Below the pieces are notes generated by a model. The model did no database searches and was not told the origin of the DNA. It was given only the letters and a program-made list of their open reading frames with translations. The position numbers and the translations under genes are program-made. A DNA stretch of 64,000 bases from Phoronis australis (taxonomy: Eukaryota; Phoronida; Phoronidae): contig NMRA01000093.1 of assembly GCA_002633005.1 (NCBI GenBank), positions 142,548 to 206,547 on the forward strand. Direction: 5' to 3'. Of this stretch, positions 1 to 10,232 are shown one piece after another (the stretch's first letter is position 1; the number at the start of each line of letters is the position of its first letter).

Positions 1-1
1 G

Positions 2-904
2 AGCAAATTTCGACGATCTAATCCCAGTTATCCAATCAAGGGAGTCTTCAGCGGAGCAATGGTTTTATCTGACGCAATCATAGAAAACCAGTCATATGAA
101 AGTTTTTGCAAAGTGCTTAATCCAAAGATACTTGGCACACTAAATCTACACCTTGCGACCCAGAATGACCCTCTCGATTACTTCGTTATGCACTCTTCTG
201 TTGCATCAGCTATTGGAAACCAAGGGCAAACCAATTACGGTGCGGCCAACTCTTTTATGGATTCATTCGCGTTCTATCGCAGAAAACGTGGAAAGCCAGG
301 CCAAACCATTAATTGGGGACCATTGGCTCTGGGTGCATTAGAGGGACGAGATGACCTTATTCGATCGTTCTCCTTAAAAGGTTTGGAGCCACTGAGAACA
401 AACGAAATCCATCATTGTTTAGAGTCCATACTAGTCGCCAATCTTCCTCAAGTTATCGTCTGGAATGCAAATTGGACAAAGATAATAAAGAATGGCAAGT
501 TAACCAAACCGAAATCCTCATCACGATACCGTTGCCGTACGTTTATTGACCCAATACTTCACAAATTGCAAGAAGTCGGCTCTTCCGGAAGCGAGAAGCC
601 CGGGTTTAACGAAGAAGATAAATACTTGCCTCCTTCGGAGAGACTAAAAAAACTCACAGCATTCCTCCAATACACTGTCAGCGAAATTCTGGTTACCAGA
701 GTCAATTCAATTTTAGTAGAGGACAGTCTTCCAAGCCTGGGGATAGATTCAAACTTGGCAGTGGAAGTCAGAATGGTCGTATCTCAAAAAACTGGCTGCA
801 ACCTGTCGGTGATTTCACTTCTAAGTGACGCTGCGTCAGTTAAATCAATAGCCGATGATATCAACGAATTTCTGTCTTCTCCCGAGGAGAGCACTAGGCT
901 TTGA
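2..904 (+). CDS. Polyketide synthase, C-terminal part (ketoreductase end + acyl-carrier domain), 5'-truncated by window edge
   Basis: The frame is open from base 2, ahead of the ATG at 59, so that ATG is internal and the gene starts to the left of the window. The first residues read PIKGVFSGAMVLSDA, the usual ketoreductase stretch before the active site. HSSVAS (catalytic Ser) and NYGAANSFMD (catalytic Tyr and Asn region) follow, then INWGPL. After a linker of about 110 residues comes an acyl-carrier domain with LGIDSNLAVEVR, whose Ser in GIDS is the expected phosphopantetheine site. The protein stops about 50 residues later with no thioesterase or reductase release domain. The stretch of about 300 codons has no intron. 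Iterative type I polyketide synthases with a terminal carrier domain occur in sea urchins, amphioxus, molluscs and other animals. The product cannot be predicted from this fragment. It is convergent with NOP14. Confidence 0.93.
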   Translation, partial: SKFRRSNPSYPIKGVFSGAMVLSDAIIENQSYESFCKVLNPKILGTLNLHLATQNDPLDYFVMHSSVASAIGNQGQTNYGAANSFMDSFAFYRRKRGKPGQTINWGPLALGALEGRDDLIRSFSLKGLEPLRTNEIHHCLESILVANLPQVIVWNANWTKIIKNGKLTKPKSSSRYRCRTFIDPILHKLQEVGSSGSEKPGFNEEDKYLPPSERLKKLTAFLQYTVSEILVTRVNSILVEDSLPSLGIDSNLAVEVRMVVSQKTGCNLSVISLLSDAASVKSIADDINEFLSSPEESTRL

Positions 905-2436
905 ATTCATCGAACTTAAAAACATTGATGAAATAGACCACTTAGGCGGAATTGGCAGAAATTTTTCCTGGAACTCAGAAACAATTTGACACAGGTGTCC
1001 AGATAAAGATGTAGTGAGAGCTGAAAGTTGGTTTTCGTGACACTTTCTTGTATCATCACTGAATTTTACGGGCACTGGTTCTCTTTTAATTAACCCTCAA
1101 TGTACAAAGTATGTCTCTTTCATTGCGGTTGTTTTTGTGAGTTACATCACAGAAAAGCATTTCAGGCATTAATCCGGAATGCGCGGTAAAGAAAAGTTTG
1201 TTTGCTGTCATGTACCTCCGTGTTGACATTTTTCTTTGTCATGGGAGATAGAAGACTTAACTCTTTTAAGTCGTTTAGACGTAACTAGATTTTGACGGGC
1301 GGGAAAGGTACATTTCTGTAGTGACAATCGTATTGGTCATTTATGTGTATGTAATCCCAAATATGAGACCATTCCTTGAATTGCAGCAGATAGTTACTGT
1401 GATTATTTGGTTGCCACATTTTCCCCAATCCAAGTAATCACAGAGCAAAATTTATAGAGGTCTTCCACTTTCAGTACTACACAGTCCGGAAGTGCCAATT
1501 TTATTTAGCACATCTCTGATCTGTTCTGCTCTGCCTTGGGCATAAAGTTCAATGAGTTTTCGTTCTTAATTATAAGTATTACACAAAAAAATTATAAATG
1601 ATGTTGGTTTGTACCCAACTCATTTTGAGACCTGCGCTCTCCTCCCATTGATTTCAACTCCAGACGACAGCGGTTTTAAATCGAGCCTAGTACTTACATC
1701 AATCTACTGCACTGTATAAGCTTTCACGTGCTCTTTGCCCGGTATGAACACTCGCAGGCCGATTACCTACCACGGCTCAGAAAATTAGTTTATTGTTCAT
1801 CACCGGGTACCACAGAACAGAAACCTAACGAACCTATGTTGGCTAATTTTTATATTTCTTCGGGTAAAATGATCTAAACTTAACTTCTTTACGAGAAATT
1901 CAAGTTCTGAAGCCAAAAAGTTAGAAAAATCGTCAGTTTTAATCCACGATATACAAGTGTCATTTTAGCAAGTTCTTTATTCCGATGAAGCTATCGGTGA
2001 CGCGGCAATTGTCTACTCCGCACAACTTAAATCTGATTCCCTGACAGTGATACTTCTTGAAGGCAGGCAGCGGCAATAGTAAAAAGCTATTAGGAAGTAC
2101 ACTTCAAGATGCTGTGAAACAGCCACAGTACTATAATGAAAAAGCCAGTCCGCATATGTTTCAGTCAAAGCCTCGTGTAAACTTTGTTGGTGAAAACTCG
2201 CAGAAAGGGCACGCAAGCAAGGTTTGAGATTATGATTTGATAAGCCATGAGTAAAACGAAGAAAAATCTCGCATCTTTTTGCCCCAACTCAAGTGTGTGT
2301 TTTCTTTTGTGAAAATGTGAGCAACTAAAAATACATACTGCACCACCGATTAGATTTAAAAAACACATACCGGAACCAACTATGTTTTTTGCCACACTCT
2401 TAGTTAAGGATCTTGTAGTAAACAATGTTTTGCCAG
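905..2436. other. Intergenic, no gene seen
   Basis: This AT-rich sequence follows the polyketide synthase stop. It presumably contains that gene's 3' untranslated region, but I saw no clear AATAAA close to the stop. The short open frames here lack splice context and recognisable protein features. Nothing else is supported. Confidence 0.5.
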
Positions 2437-2437
2437 T

Positions 2438-2528
2438 ACACTGTGTTATGGACTCTGCTGCATTGTGTACACTGTGTTATAAACTCTGCTGCATTGTGTG
2501 CACTGTGTTATGATATCTGCTGCATTGT
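2438..2528. repeat. Short tandem repeat, 31-bp unit x3
   Basis: Three head-to-tail copies start at 2438, 2469 and 2500. Each begins with (A/G)CACTGTGTTAT and ends with CTGCTGCATTGT, and they differ by only a few bases. Confidence 0.85.
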
Positions 2529-2769
2529 CATTGTGCAAAAATACTATTTTACTTGAGCTTGTTATCCTGTAAAATTGAATATATCATGTATACATGTATA
2601 TCTCTACTCCGTAAATGTTTCTTTAAACAAGTTTTACGCCCCAATGTGGGAATGGGTTACACCGTGTTTGTTTCAGTTGCTATTTCATGTAATGTACATA
2701 ATATATGTATTCTTAAAGATTTTCCGCACTTGGTTTTTGAAACTAAATAAACAATACGAAAAATCACGT

Positions 2770-4175
2770 TACAACTATGTGCGCAAAACAAAACTACCAC
2801 TAGGAGGCGCCACAGTAGTCAGTCACCATCATCAAAGGTCGTCTTCACACTGACAACGTATATGCCAATTTTCAAATGATTTGGTTGATACAGGGGTGGA
2901 CGTCAAAAAAAGATTTGAAAACGGCAAAAATGGCCACTATGTGGTGCAAAATACCTCGATCCCATCCAAAGACAGGAAGATAGCGTCATGACACCAATAG
3001 ATGCCTATATTTTAAATTTTATGAAAATCAGTTGAGGGCCTTTGAAGATACAGAGTTAAACTTAAAAAACTAAAATTGCCACTAGGGGGCACAGCAGTAG
3101 TCAGATCTTTCCGAAAGTCGTCGTCATTCGTAGTCAACATCATATAAATACACTCGCTAAATTAAGAAAAGATCCTGCGAACGGTTTAGGAGATACAGCC
3201 ATAGACGCAAAAAAACAAAACTGCCACTAGGAGGCGCCACAGTAGTCAAAATCGTCTGAAAATCATCGTCAACCGTCCTCTGTATAGTAAGAACACACAT
3301 GACAATTTTCACAATCATCCTTTGAGCGGTTTAGTTGGAAGAAAGGTGGAAGCAAAAAACACTCGAAAATAGTAAAAATGGTCACTAGGTGGCGCAAACT
3401 ACGTCGAATCCATCCGAAAAAGGGAGGATACCGTCATCTCACTAATACATGTAGGTGCCTTACATACCAAATTTCATGAAAATCCATTAAGGACTATTGA
3501 AGATACAGAGGTAAACGTAAAAAAATAAAATTGCCACTAGGGGGCATACCAGTAGTCAGATCCGTCCGAAAGTCGTCGTCGTCCGTTGTTAACATCATAT
3601 AAATATACTTACTAGATTTCATAAAGATCCTGCGAACGGTTTAGGAGATGGAGCCATAGGCGCAACAAAAACAAAACTGCCACTAGGAGGCGCTACAGTA
3701 GTCGAAATCGTCGGGAAATCATCGTCAACCGTCTTCTTCACAGTAAACACACACATGCCAATTTTCACAATCATCCTTTGAGCGGTTTGGTTGATAGAGG
3801 GGTGGACGCCAAAAAACAGACTCGAAAACAGTAAAAATGGTCACTAGGTGGCGCAAATTACGTCGAATCCATCCGAAAACAAGGGATAGTTTCATTTCAC
3901 CAATAGATGCCTAAATTACAAATTTTATGAATCTACGTCGAGGACTTCCGAAGATATATAGGTAAGCGTAAACAATTAAAATTGCCACTAGGAGGCACAC
4001 CGGTAGTCGGAGAGGTCCCAAAATCGTCGTCATCCGTCGTCAGCCTCATAGGAATACAACTGCTAAATCTCACCAAGATCCTGTGAGGGGTTTAGGAGAT
4101 ACAGCTGCGTACGCCCGGACAGACAGAGATGGCGGCAATATGCGACCACATAAAAATATGTGGTCGCATAAAAAT
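2770..4175 (+). repeat. Tandem-core dispersed element, copy 1: about 150-bp monomers in a 455-bp trimer order, ending in a hairpin
   Basis: Monomers of 144-161 bp each carry a conserved core. CCACTAGGAGGCGC is at 2797, 3224 and 3680; CCACTAGGGGGCAY at 3079 and 3534; TCACTAGGTGGCGC at 3382 and 3841; CCACTAGGAGGCAC at 3985. The same monomer type recurs every 451-459 bp, so three monomer types alternate. Shared text between cores includes AATTTCATGAAAATC, AGATACAGAGGTAAACGTAA and CAGTAGTCAGATC. The array ends in a perfect 14-bp hairpin at 4139-4170. This layout resembles non-autonomous Helentron-type elements (HINE, DINE or pearl-like), which carry central tandem repeats and a 3' hairpin. That assignment is inference, as no transposase is present. 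Confidence 0.85.
4139..4170. repeat. Perfect hairpin at the end of dispersed element copy 1
   Basis: TATGCGACCACATA (4139-4152) and its exact reverse complement (4157-4170) flank a loop of AAAA. It sits directly downstream of the tandem array. Copy 5 has a related imperfect hairpin at 34037-34088. Confidence 0.9.
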
Positions 4176-5375
4176 GAACACGACGGCATTCGATATAACA
4201 TACAAGACACTGAGAAACCACTGTGTGTCTATGTTGTCAGCTTGTCGTCGTGCAAGTGGATACGACCATATCAAGCTGGGGACTCAGTTGAGTTACCCTC
4301 TTACGCATGCCCAATTTGAGAAGGTGTCAGACGTAACTTCCGCCCAACTTCCTGAAACGCTTTGAAACCGTGTGTATTTAAACTGGACCAGGAATTGCAA
4401 GCTTGCAGAGGCATTATACATTTTTCGGGAACAATTTTCTAAGTTTTTTTTTTTTGTAAATTTGGTGTGTTTCACTTAGTATATGTTATCGCGAACCTTT
4501 TCTCTAGTGTCGATTTCTAAAAGAACTGAATTAGCAGGTATTAGCTGGTAAGTTTTGCAGTAGACGAAATCCCCAGAATGAAGTGGAAGCCTAACACAGC
4601 CAACAAGGGGTGCCCCAGTAGGTAGTAAAATCCGTCCGAAAATCACTGAACTGATGCCCGCGCATTCCCACCAATACAACATACATGTATGCTTGTGTCA
4701 AGTTCCGGCAAAATTCATTCTTTCGTTTCGCCAACAACTTATTGACAACTGATTTTTAGTCGAAAATTTTAACGGCCAGGAGAGAGTGTCACGGTACTTG
4801 TAACCTTCGGGAAACCGACTTGTACTGACAGTCCAGCCACATAAATCTGTGCCAAATTTCAACCTGACTGTCATGCAATTATCGAGAAAATCGAGGACAA
4901 GCAAAGGTGTCCATGACACTGGACCTACGACATACAGTACATACGGATGCCGACTACATACGATCCCACAATTTATGAGAGCGTATGAAAATAGGGGATA
5001 ATTTGAGAAAATGATGATCAGGGGCTAAAACTAGGTCGCCACGGAAACAAAGTGCGTTTTCCAAGAAAGGTTAGTAAAAGAAATTAAACGCCAGAAAAAG
5101 AATGATGTACATGTATTTGGTTTACCTTGATGTAAACAAGGCATGCCTGTCACACTCAAAGTGCCAATAACTTTGTCCAAATATCTGCAGGTTCGCATGT
5201 TCTGAAAAAAGGTAGGGAAAAGATAGGGACTAATTTTACACAAGGAAAGGAGTAGCAACAGTAAGGCATAAAGTAGGTAAAAACAGAGAAGAGCAGTTTG
5301 AATAAGAACAGGAAAAGTACTAGGACCCCACAAGAAAAGTAAGAAAAATTAATAAAAAGTGGGAATGCTTGAAAT
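4176..5375. other. Intergenic, no gene seen
   Basis: No recognisable protein or RNA gene was seen. There is a poly-T run near 4446. Weak echoes of the dispersed repeat (CCCCAGTAGGTAGTAAAATCC near 4614, and phrases near 4740 and 4860) suggest a decayed copy continues to about 5040. Confidence 0.4.
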
Positions 5376-5379
5376 TCTG

Positions 5380-5553
5380 AATTAGCTAATTGAGATATAC
5401 ATGTATTTACACTTCTGCAGTTCTAAAACTTTTTTACTCAAGGACTTAATTCCACGAAGATGTGTTTTGAAATGAGCGCTGTTCCGTTGGTAATTGAGAT
5501 ATACATGTATTTACACTTCTGCAGTTTTAAAACTTTTTTACTTAAGGACTTAA
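5380..5553 (+). repeat. 104-bp tandem array, left part
   Basis: Units contain GAGATATACATGTATTTACA, CTTCTGCAGTT and CCACGAAGATGTGTTTTGAA. About one and a half units lie here. The array resumes at 8245 with the same phase once the intervening TTAA-flanked element is removed. Confidence 0.85.
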
Positions 5554-6642
5554 AGGAGCATGCCACCCAAAAACAACCTAATTTGTATCAATTTAGATCG
5601 AGTAGTTCTACTCCATAACGACACCGAACGGACGGTTGCGTTACCTGACACCTGACGGTAGACGGAGGTGTTGAAATTATCCAATGACGTCATCGGTTTC
5701 ACACGCAGTCTGTTGAGCAGTTCACAACACGGGTTACTGGTGTCAGCTTATCGCTTGAAGTCATCGTTTAACACCAATAAATCATCAAACGTCGATGTAA
5801 AACCCTTAAAAATACACCGAGTTCTTATAAAAACATGTTGTTTTATTTCGCTCTTACGGATTTATTGGTATTTGGACACACCGTAGCCAACAAAGTTCGG
5901 CAGGCCAATAAGGTCCGTAGCAGGAGTTTTGGGTCTGTTCAGAGATAGTTTCGAAGTATTTTCCGTGAGATACAGACAGGAGAACCTAGATTTGTGTTGT
6001 TTAGACTTGTGACTTTTTGAGTTCTAATCACAAAACGATCGTTAGCCTGGCCAGTGGCTCGGAGCCCGACCAGGCCCGTCGCGGACGACCGGATTTCTTC
6101 AGTTGTTGACTGCAGTGATCGGTGATCCCCGCCAGTGGCTCGTACTAAAACTGATCAGACATCAGGAACATAAACCAGCCAAATTTCAGTGGAAACTAAA
6201 CTTCCAGTCAAGAAAATACTATACTAGTGAGCCAAAATAATGTGCACCTGATTATATTGGTGAATTAGCCACGAAACTGCGAATCTACTTACTCGTCGGG
6301 GGCCGCGAATTCAGGTTCCGCTTTGGCCACAGCACCGTCAGGGCAGAAGTACATTGACAGTCATTATTTGAGTAATGTAAATGTAAATAAAGATTCCCCT
6401 AACACCTGGCCGTGGGATGAAAATCGAGTTGTTTCACAACAGTTTCTGCCAGCAAACACTAAATTAGCATGAGCTCACACGGCCATCAAGCGTCAATTAG
6501 TTTTATTGCACCTAAAGTCGGTAACGCAGTGATTTATTCATTGCTGGCTTCTCAAATCATTTGCACTCACGAACACTCCAAAGGCATTACAAATTGCATC
6601 TAATGAGACAGACTTTGTTTCAGTTTTATCTAAGTATTGGTT

Positions 6643-7626
6643 CAGTGGCGGATCTAGGATATCACAAGGGGGTGGCCCAATTTTTTGTTCGGCTGTAAGC
6701 ATTTGCGCAAACCGAACCACGATTGTAGATGCGCATAGCACCGAAGTGGGGGGAGGTCGGGAGGGGAGTTTGCCCCCCTCAAGCCCAAGAAATTTTCCTG
6801 TTTTTACCTCTAAAAATCAAGCATTTTCCTTGATTCCTGAAGACAAAAAAAAAAAACGCAGAACGTGTCGAACAGAAAAAACTGCGAGAACCTAAGACTC
6901 GAACTCACGACCTGGCGGATACAGCGCGCGTGCGTTACCACTACACCACAACTTAACTACTAATCTGTTTCAAAGAAACCTACATATTTATGGTCCACAG
7001 CGTTTGCGCGCGAAACCTACTTCTTTTTGTAATGCTTATTACACGTTTTATATTTTGTGACATCAATTCTTAACAAATTTGTCGTATTTAAAATAGTTCA
7101 AATCCGTTTTTCGTGTTGGCAATAATGACGGGATTGCTTTGGAAATCGTCTTAAGATAAGGTTTGACAAGGAGAGTAGGCCTATTGCGAGTTTCTGAGTG
7201 ATTCACTAAGGCTTCGATTAAAATTCACATCTTACCAGCAGCTTCTGTTTTTTCATCGTCACTCAGGTTCCATTTTCTTTAAAAAATGAAGTAAATTTTC
7301 TTCATTGCACAATGGAGCAGACGAAGGAAACGGAGTCGTAGTGTGCAGCGTCACTGCCGGTCGCCTGGGATATCGCGTGGGAGAGCCTATACTTAGCCAT
7401 AGTTCCGTTACGAATGCGCCGTGTTCCGAATTTGACACTTGAAATTGGATTTGAGCCCCCCCCAACACTAAAACTGCACACATTTAAATCTTTTTTCATC
7501 CGTATAATTTTAATTACCGGGGTTAATTAATAAACTCAACATTTCCATACGCTCTGTTTTATTTTTTTTGCGGCAGCCAAGGGGGGGGGGGGCGGGACCC
7601 CTGGGCCCCCCCTAAATCCGCCTATG
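6643..7626 (-). mobile_element. hAT-like non-autonomous element with tRNA-like core, copy 1 (tRNA-like promoter on - strand)
   Basis: The left end CAGTGGCGGATCTAGG is the inverse of the right end CCTAAATCCGCCTATG, apart from a few mismatches. CAGTGGCGGATYYAGG termini are common in animal hAT elements. The bases TGGTT flank both sides. Inside are G and C homopolymer runs and a tRNA-like A/B box pair. A second copy in the opposite orientation lies at about 11532-12405. Transposase is absent. The element is nested in the TTAA-flanked element. Confidence 0.75.
6896..6950 (-). ncRNA. tRNA-like RNA polymerase III promoter (SINE-type head) inside the hAT-like element
   Basis: On the minus strand, TGGTGTAGTGGTAACG (A-box type, 6948-6933) is followed by GGTCGTGAGTTCGAGTC (B-box type, 6912-6896) at normal tRNA spacing. 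The flanks do not pair as an acceptor stem, so it is not a functional tRNA. The same module occurs in copy 2. Confidence 0.65.
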
Positions 7627-7682
7627 TGGTTATGGTGAGAATAATTCATTTTGAAACAGAACGCTTAATAATAAACGCCAAC

Positions 7683-7855
7683 ATGGCAACTCGCAATCCC
7701 TACTTTCGGGTCGAGCTAAAGCTCATCAGTCCCAACTTCGCAGGTGGATCGTTAAGTTTTACAGGCTATCAATTCGAACAGGAATACAGTGATGAAGAAA
7801 TACTAGAGAAGCGCCGTGAACAAGCTCAGACAACGGAACGTATGGAGTTATTTGG
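7683..7855 (+). CDS. Possible orphan first exon, unknown protein
   Basis: An open frame starts at ATG 7683 (MATRNPYFRVELKLISPNFA...). It continues as a charged segment with SDEEILEKRREQAQ and ends at a good donor (TTTG|GTAAGC) near 7855. The composition is protein-like, with an acidic/basic helical stretch, but I recognise no family. It sits inside the TTAA-flanked element just right of the nested insertion, so it may be a captured gene fragment or part of the element. No downstream exon was identified. Confidence 0.3.
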
Positions 7856-8244
7856 TAAGCCGGCATTCGTCAGGCACTGTCGACGTCTGCAGGCCAAAGA
7901 CACGGAAATGTTTCACGGCCTCATAGTTGCTATTTACAGCGTACTTTTCATTCTTCACTAACATGAGCCACTTCCTAAGCATTTCGGACTCTCGAGGAAG
8001 TAAAAAACGAAATACCCGCTTTCCTCGCTGCTGCTTAGTTCGGACAAGCGGGAACGGTTCACCGCAACATAGCGGCATTCACTCTGCATATGAACCACTG
8101 ACGTCGGCTAGCGTCGTTTCTCACCTTCCTCACAGGTTAACGCGACACCTCTTGGCAAGATAAGGTCGACCGTATGAGAGGCGATGTGGATACAAACCGA
8201 TTAAGACGGCAAAAAAGACTAATTAAATCGGGTGGCATTCTACT

Positions 8245-8430
8245 TTAATCCCACGAAGATGTGTTTTGAAACGAGCGCTGTTCCGTTGGTAATTGAGATA
8301 TACATGTATTTACACTTCTGCAGTTTTAAAACTTTTTTACTTAAGGACTTAATCCCACGAACATGTGTTTTGAAATAAGCACTGTTCCGTTGGTAATTGA
8401 GATATACATGTATTTACATGTTCCGTTGGT
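8245..8430 (+). repeat. 104-bp tandem array, right part
   Basis: Unit landmarks CCACGAAGATG (8251) and CCACGAACATG (8355) are 104 bp apart. The last unit ends near 8430. It is continuous in phase with the array left of 5553 once the inserted element is removed. Confidence 0.85.
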
Positions 8431-8492
8431 GTTTTTTCTCCACATTTACCACTACTCCCACAAAACTTGACTTCCAACTAGATTTCATGCTT

Positions 8493-10070
8493 TAACAAGA
8501 GCAACCAAACGCATTGAAACACATACATGGCTGCATGCAAATGGTATGTTTCTAGGGATGTTTATTAGTATTAAAAAGGACACAAGGTGCCATAGAGTAC
8601 GTGGAGTGTGTCCGAAAATGGAAAGGGCTTGTTGTCGTCCTAATAAAAATTTATTTGCAAAATATCATGAAAATCTGTCCAGGAACTTTAAAGATACAGA
8701 GGGCAAATACAAAAATTTGATACTATGAGGAACAGCAATAGTCAGATCCATCCGAAAGATGTCGTCATCTGTTGCAAGTTCATAGCCATGCACTTGTTGG
8801 ATTTTGCAGAAGTTTAGGAATGTGACTAATAGGGGGCGAAACAGTAGATGGACCTGTTCGAAAATCAACATCAGTCATACTGTTGTCAGTACGAAAACTC
8901 AATTTTACAATCCTTTGAACAGTTTAGTGGCCAGAGAGACTGACTCGGAAATAAAAAATGGCACAGAAAATTCAATCCATCTGAAAATAGAAAGGGGTTT
9001 CTTAACAGAAACCAACTTGCCAAATTTCATAAAAGTTTGTGATGGAACAGAGGTAAACGTAAAAAATAATAGTATTAACAAGAGGGGCACAACAGTTGTC
9101 GCCATCTGTTTTCAAATTCATAGAAGAACACTTTGACTTGTCAAATTTCACAAACATCCTGCAAGGGTATAAGAAGATGAAGCCGCTGATGCAAAAAAAA
9201 CAACAAAATTGCCACAAGAGGGCACTGCAATAGTTAAATCTGTCCAAAAATCTAATGTCAGCCATAGCCTTTTCAGCAGGAATACATCTGCCAATTTCCA
9301 TAATGATCCTTGAAACAGATTGGAAGAGAGGCCAACTCAAACACAATAAAGAATGGCAACTAGGTGGTGCAGAATACATCAAATCTATCCATAAATGTCC
9401 TTCATAGAAACCTGCTTGTCAAATTTCATCAAAATCTATCAAAGAACTTGGAAGATACACAAAAGAAATAAAATTGCCACTAGGGGGCACAGCGGTAGTC
9501 AGGTCTGTCTGAAAGTCGTCATCATCTGCAGTCACATTCATAAAAAACACTTCCCTAATTTCATGAAAATCCTCCAAGGGGTTAAGGAGATGCAGCTGTA
9601 CACACAGAAAATGAATTGCCGCTAGGGGGCACCACAAAAGCTGAGCTCACTCAAATATCAATGTCAGCCATAGCCTTTCCAGCAGGAACACATCTAGTAA
9701 TTATCAAAACCATACTGTCAGCATTCTGATGGATAGCAAGGAGGAGGCCAAAAACAGACGCCAAACTAAAAAATGTCACTAAGTGGTGCACACCACATTA
9801 AATTCGCCTGCAAAGGCATAAACATCTCTTTAATAAACACCAAATTTTGGGAAAATCCCTCGTGGACTTATGAAGATAGAGAGGTCAATGTAAAAACATT
9901 GAAACTGCCACTAGGGAGTACAGCAAAAGTTGGATCGGTCCGAAACTCGCTGTCACCTGTTGCCAGCTTCATAGGAACGCAACTATTTTTTAAAATCTCA
10001 TTAAGATCCTGCAAGTGCTTAGAAGATGCAGTAGTGGACAGAAGAACAACCAAACTGAGATGATGTACCC
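8493..10070 (+). repeat. Tandem-core dispersed element, copy 2 (diverged)
   Basis: It begins at AACAAGAGCAAC, a start shared with the copies at 19760 and 21274. Diverged monomers carry cores CCACAAGAGGGCAC (9212), CCACTAGGGGGCAC (9477), CCGCTAGGGGGCAC (9619), a degraded TCACTAAGTGGTGC (9776) and CCACTAGGGAGTAC (9907), spaced 118-157 bp. Repeated phrases such as AAATTTCATNAAAATC and GGAGATGCAG match copy 1. No terminal hairpin is obvious. Confidence 0.8.
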
Positions 10071-10116
10071 ACATGTGAATTAGAGCACATAAACAGTGGA
10101 ACGATTTAAGCGATAG

Positions 10117-10122
10117 TTTATT
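10117..10122 (-). terminator. NOP14: NOP14 polyadenylation signal
   Basis: AATAAA reads on the minus strand 14 bp after the NOP14 stop codon. This implies a very short 3' untranslated region and cleavage near 10100. Confidence 0.7.
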
Positions 10123-10135
10123 CAAGAATTCTTCA

Positions 10136-10232
10136 TCATTTCCCCTTTTTTCTCTTCATGGCTTTGAACTCTCCCTCCTGAGTAGATAACATGTGATGAA
10201 TTTCTTGCACTTTGCGGTTTCTCTCAGCATCC
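10136..10232 (-). CDS. NOP14: NOP14 coding exon 20 (C-terminus and stop)
   Basis: It encodes DAERNRKVQEIHHMLSTQEG and EFKAMKRKKGK, then TGA. The end matches the basic KALKRKK-type tail of human NOP14. The acceptor is TTTTCCAG. Confidence 0.97.

Larger units (their letters stand above)
5554..8244. mobile_element. TTAA-flanked DNA element (Kolobok- or piggyBac-like), non-autonomous, carrying a nested insertion
   Basis: The left terminus AGGAGCATGCCACCC (5554-5568) and right terminus GGGTGGCATTCTACT (8230-8244) are inverted repeats with 13 of 15 matches. Each is bordered by TTAA (5550-5553 and 8245-8248). TTAA duplication is typical of the piggyBac and Kolobok superfamilies, and an AGG terminus fits Kolobok better. 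No transposase was seen. The element interrupts the 104-bp tandem array. It is itself interrupted by the hAT-like element at 6643-7626, leaving about 1.7 kb of its own sequence. Confidence 0.82.

Noticed and set aside
2770-10070. CRISPR-like repeat spacing
   Set aside because: The repeats are 150-bp diverged monomers in an animal genome, with no short direct repeats of constant length and no cas genes.
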